A stretch of DNA of 35,044 bases from NCBI GenBank assembly GCA_019873725.1, contig JAIOAS010000011.1, positions 2,158-37,201 of the forward strand. The letters run 5' to 3'. How positions within the stretch are numbered: the stretch's first letter is position 1; each line of letters opens with the position of its first letter. The DNA is from Chloroflexota bacterium. GTDB taxonomy: Bacteria > Chloroflexota > Anaerolineae > B4-G1 > SLSP01. Position numbers and translations under genes: made by a program. The notes beneath the pieces are model-generated. The model saw only the letters and a program-made list of their open reading frames with translations, searched no databases and was not told the DNA's origin. Positions 32,264 to 35,044 of the stretch are shown in pieces.

Positions 32264-33260
32264 AATCCTGCCAGGCCGGATCGGCGCAGAAGGCGGCGCT
32301 CAGGCGTTCCTTCTGTGCTTCAGGCTGCCAGGAAGCGCGAATCCCGTTCAGAATGAGCATCCGAATGTCATCACGGGAGAAGCCCAACACCTGCTCAAGC
32401 AGCATGAATTCTTCCGCGAGTGTATTGCCGAACATCCTGGGATCATCGGTATTTATTGTTACGAGGATACCGCGCTCAAAGTAGCAACGCACCGGATGTT
32501 TATCCAGCGAAGAGACGACGCCCGTGCGCACATTGGAGAGTGGGCACATCTCCACCGGGATGGCGTGTGCCGCGAGATAATCGAGCAGCGCCGGGTCTTC
32601 TGCCGCGCGCGTCCCGTGTCCGATGCGTTCGGCGTGCAGTGCGTGGAGGGCGCCCCAGATGCTCGCTGCGCCGGCCGCTTCTCCGGCATGGGCGGTGGTG
32701 TGGAAGCCCAGCGCGCGAGCCTGCGCGTACACGTCCGCGAAAGGCTCCGGCGGATACAGGTGCTCCGACCCTCCAATGCCCACGCCGATGACGCCCTGAT
32801 CGCGCACTTCAACCACGTCGGCGAGGGTGCGTGCCGCGGTCTCCGGGCCATAATCACGCCCAAAGTCGACGATGAGGAAAATATCGATGTCGGGAACGCG
32901 GGTTAGACCGGCGCGGATGGCCTCAGCCAACCGTTGCACGCACAGGCCATGGTGAGCGAAATCCACCGGTGAGAAAAAGACTTCTGCATAGCGAATATTC
33001 TGCTGCGCCAGATCGCGGGCCACAGCCTCGGCAATGAAGGTGAAGTCTTCGTATTCACGCAAAAACTGGTTCTTCCAGACCCACGTGTCGATAAAGTGGG
33101 GGAAGTCGCGGAAGACGAATTTCTGTTTCAACGCTTCCAGGTCAGGCAGGTCAGGAGCGCCGCCGTATTTCTGGACAAGGTTCCACAGGGCGGGATAGGG
33201 AATTGCACCCTCAAGATGCAGGTGCAGTTCAACTTTAGGGAGACGGTCAAACCAGTTCAT
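32229..33260 (-). CDS. Adenosine/adenine deaminase family enzyme with MITE-derived C-terminus
   Basis: 343 residues from the ATG at 33260; an in-frame ATG at 33284 would add eight residues (MTTRLTPT) encoded by the GACTA array, and neither start has a visible Shine-Dalgarno site. Metal and catalytic motifs of the adenosine deaminase family are intact: HLHLEGAIP with the HxH pair, TTAHAGEA with the catalytic Glu, ERIGHGTRA, EMCPLSNVRTG and INTDDPRMFG with the Asp pair. It should deaminate adenosine or a related purine in the cytoplasm; family members also use adenine or modified nucleosides, so the substrate is open. The final 11 residues and stop come from the inserted MITE. Without the element and one target copy the frame would end at once with TGA after AWQD. 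Confidence 0.93.
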   Translation of the reverse strand: MNWFDRLPKVELHLHLEGAIPYPALWNLVQKYGGAPDLPDLEALKQKFVFRDFPHFIDTWVWKNQFLREYEDFTFIAEAVARDLAQQNIRYAEVFFSPVDFAHHGLCVQRLAEAIRAGLTRVPDIDIFLIVDFGRDYGPETAARTLADVVEVRDQGVIGVGIGGSEHLYPPEPFADVYAQARALGFHTTAHAGEAAGAASIWGALHALHAERIGHGTRAAEDPALLDYLAAHAIPVEMCPLSNVRTGVVSSLDKHPVRCYFERGILVTINTDDPRMFGNTLAEEFMLLEQVLGFSRDDIRMLILNGIRASWQPEAQKERLSAAFCADPAWQDWVHFNSGAKAR

Positions 33261-33269
33261 CGTTGGTGT

Positions 33270-33410
33270 TAGTCGGGTAGTCATTAGTCAGATAGTCCGG
33301 TAGTCGTTAGTCGGGTAGTCAGTAGTCAGATAGTCGGGTAGGCGTTAGGCGGGTAGTCAGTAGTCAGATAGTCGGGTAGGCGTTAGGCGGGTAGGTGTTA
33401 GTGGGATAGG
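33270..33410 (-). repeat. GACTA array with 38-bp duplication, leader of the deaminase gene
   Basis: The longest array of the family. On the minus strand it reads GACTATCT GACTAAT GACTACCC GACTAAC and so on, decaying to CCTAACGCCTACC variants farther from the gene. On the plus strand a 38-bp unit (33313-33350) is repeated exactly at 33351-33388. Confidence 0.9.
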
Positions 33411-33424
33411 TGTGCGGTGAGCAG

Positions 33425-33453
33425 CGTAGTACGAGTTGGCAACCCGTACTATA
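33425..33453. repeat. Palindrome at the LRR gene end, GAGTTGGCAAC family
   Basis: AGTACGAGTTG (33428-33438) and CAACCCGTACT (33440-33450) pair with one mismatch. The LRR gene's TAG stop (33451-33449) lies inside the arm. The core matches the palindrome at 23272-23308. Confidence 0.65.
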
Positions 33454-35044
33454 GTATAATCCTCAGGTCGGAACGCGCAAGGGTGGCGAGTCCGGCCTCG
33501 GTGATGTTCTCGCAGCCGGTCACATCCAACACGCGCAAAGCATCGCACGTCGACAGATACGTCAGCCCCGCGTCGGTGATGGCGGTACGACCGAGATACA
33601 GGTGGGTGAGCCGCGGCAAGTCCCGCACGTGTGCAAGCGTCGCATCGGTGAGCGGCGTGTTCTCCAAATCCAGGTGCGTCAAAGTTGCCAGCCCGGCGAG
33701 GTGCGCCAGCCCTGTGCCTGTGACCGGTGTGTGTGAAAGATCGAGGCGCGTCAGGTCGGCAAATACGCGTGCGTGGGCCAATCCCGCGTCGCTGATGCGC
33801 GTCCCGGCCAGCGTCAGATCGGTCAATCCGCTAAGGACGCTCAACCGCGCCAGCCCCTCATCGGTAAGCGCGGTCCAGCTCAAGTCCAGGCGCGCCAGAC
33901 CGATGAGCGGATGCAGGTAGACGATGCCCGCGTCGGTAATGGCGGTTGCCTCCAGGTTCAACGCCGTCAGGCCGTTGAGCGCGCGAATGTGCGTCAGGCC
34001 GGCATCCGTGATCTGCCCGCACGCGCCGAGATTCAAGTCCGCCAGGTGCTTGAGCGCGCGCAGATGGGACAACCCACCATTGGTGAGCCGCACACAATGG
34101 AAAAGATTCAACTGCGCCAGGTGAGTGAGACTGCGTAACGCGCTCAACCCGGCTCCGGTGATGGACGTGTCGCTAAGATCGAGCGCCGCCATCTCGGAAA
34201 GCGCGCTGAGGGCCGCTAAACCCTCATCCGTCACCTGGACGCTGGCCAGGCCCAGATCGCGCAAACCGGTGAGAGCCCTCAGATGTGCCGCGCCGGCATC
34301 GGTGAGCTGCGCACAGCGCCCCAGGTTCAGGCTGCGCAGACGGGCCAGCGCAGACAGGTGCGCCAGGCCCGCATCGGTGAGGCGTTCACACCACCACAGA
34401 TTGAGATCAACCAGCGTATCAAGCACCTGAAGAAAAGCCAATCCCGCGTCGGTAATCGCGGTGCGCGACAGGTTGAGACGCAGCAAACCGGGGAGATCGC
34501 ACACGTGCGCCAGGCCCACATCGGTGATGGGGCTGTGCTGCAAGTCCAATTCCTGGATGGGACCGAAGGCGCGCAATTCCTGCGCCAGCGTGTGCAGCCT
34601 GGCATCGTCGAGGTAGGCGCTCACACGCACTTCGTAATCAGGCAACACGTCCACCTGGCCCGGCATCACACCGAGTTCGCGCCATTCGCGGTTGCTGGTC
34701 AAAGTGGAACGCCCTAACAGCGCCACCGGCAACGTCGATATAAACGTGCGGGGCTTGGCCTCCGTCAGCAAAATGCCCAATGCCTCCGCGCACGTCTCCA
34801 CGGCCCAACGCGCGGCGTCTTCCGGCAGGAAGTAAGCGTCCTGCAAGCGCCGGATGAGCCAGCCGAAGAGCACCGGCTGCGGGATGTTCGGCGAGGCGCT
34901 GCGCAGGTCGGCAGGCACGTTCTCCTGCACGGCCATCACCAACAGATTGACCTCGCCCTTGTACGAGCCACAGAAATCCAGCAGCAACGCCCGGCAGCGA
35001 CGCGGGTCTTCCAGAACGGATTCCCCGTACTGCGCAACAATCTC
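33449..35044 (-). CDS. Leucine-rich-repeat protein with kinase-associated N-terminal domain (5' end missing)
   Basis: At least 531 residues; the frame is open to the right edge, where it reads IVAQYGESVLEDPRRCR before LLLDFCGSYKGEVNLLV, so the start lies outside. That first block of about 110 residues (ending with AARWAVETCAEALG) resembles a helical domain I have seen beside bacterial Ser/Thr kinases and other sensor modules. After a spacer, about fifteen repeats of roughly 24 residues follow, each with a core like ITDAGLAHL and L..LNL. They are of the cysteine-containing/F-box-like LRR type, forming a curved protein-binding surface. No signal peptide is visible in the part seen. A partner may be one of the two kinases 1-5 kb away (inference). 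The stop lies in a palindromic repeat. Confidence 0.9.
   Translation of the reverse strand, partial: EIVAQYGESVLEDPRRCRALLLDFCGSYKGEVNLLVMAVQENVPADLRSASPNIPQPVLFGWLIRRLQDAYFLPEDAARWAVETCAEALGILLTEAKPRTFISTLPVALLGRSTLTSNREWRELGVMPGQVDVLPDYEVRVSAYLDDARLHTLAQELRAFGPIQELDLQHSPITDVGLAHVCDLPGLLRLNLSRTAITDAGLAFLQVLDTLVDLNLWWCERLTDAGLAHLSALARLRSLNLGRCAQLTDAGAAHLRALTGLRDLGLASVQVTDEGLAALSALSEMAALDLSDTSITGAGLSALRSLTHLAQLNLFHCVRLTNGGLSHLRALKHLADLNLGACGQITDAGLTHIRALNGLTALNLEATAITDAGIVYLHPLIGLARLDLSWTALTDEGLARLSVLSGLTDLTLAGTRISDAGLAHARVFADLTRLDLSHTPVTGTGLAHLAGLATLTHLDLENTPLTDATLAHVRDLPRLTHLYLGRTAITDAGLTYLSTCDALRVLDVTGCENITEAGLATLARSDLRIIL

Noticed and set aside
33270-33410. CRISPR array or iteron origin
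   Set aside because: Units are only 7-8 bp without unique spacers, no cas genes are present, similar arrays occur at five other leaders, and there is no DnaA-box cluster or replication gene.

Overview
The window looks like a GC-rich chromosomal segment of a filamentous-type Chloroflexota, most likely an Anaerolineae relative. This is an inference from protein style. Several exported proteins carry threonine/proline-rich stalks after a lipobox or membrane anchor. There is a lipid-anchored alpha-2-macroglobulin with Ig-like repeats, two secreted proteins ending in an LPLV-R tail, and kinase-, LRR- and Hsp20-rich gene content. No rRNA, tRNA, CRISPR array, transposase or phage gene was found.

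Layout. Positions 1-1994 hold a MacB-type ABC exporter (ATPase cut by the window edge, then permease). A convergent lipoprotein of unknown function follows (2029-3081, minus). Positions 3540-7693 encode a heterodimeric ABC exporter with one degenerate ATP site. A lower-GC islet between two strong terminators (7771 and 10012) carries an AAA_14/DUF4143 ATPase and a nucleotidyltransferase/HEPN pair. A 2080-residue alpha-2-macroglobulin lipoprotein occupies 10184-16426. Three small heat-shock proteins are in tandem (16620-18221), with rlmH convergent to them. Positions 19042-24764 encode a small DUF11 secreted protein, a large S8 protease, and two tandem paralogous membrane-anchored proteins; a Thr/Pro-stalk lipoprotein follows. 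The rest is mainly on the minus strand: an L,D-transpeptidase and a DegV protein, two related protein kinases (one fused to a pseudokinase half), an adenosine-deaminase-family enzyme and a leucine-rich-repeat protein that runs off the right edge.

The strongest unexplained signal is in the spacers. Six genes (macB permease, ABC exporter, hsp20-2, hsp20-3, the smaller kinase, the deaminase) are preceded by tandem 7-8-mer arrays of the form GACTANN(N). The arrays are always in the sense orientation and, in five of six, end at the Shine-Dalgarno site. Two copies of a 153-bp MITE-like element with inverted ends and target duplications are also present. One of them has rewritten the C-terminus and stop codon of the deaminase. 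Palindromic G/C-rich repeats sit in frame inside the alpha-2-macroglobulin gene, and other repeats supply the stop codons of the HEPN and LRR genes. Repeat traffic therefore appears to have shaped both leaders and gene ends here.

Functionally the region is dominated by envelope and surface biology (exporters, lipoproteins, protease trap, secreted protease, cell-wall transpeptidase) together with stress and signalling genes (Hsp20 cluster, kinases). Apart from short overlaps and obvious pairs, co-regulation between these blocks is not shown by the sequence.
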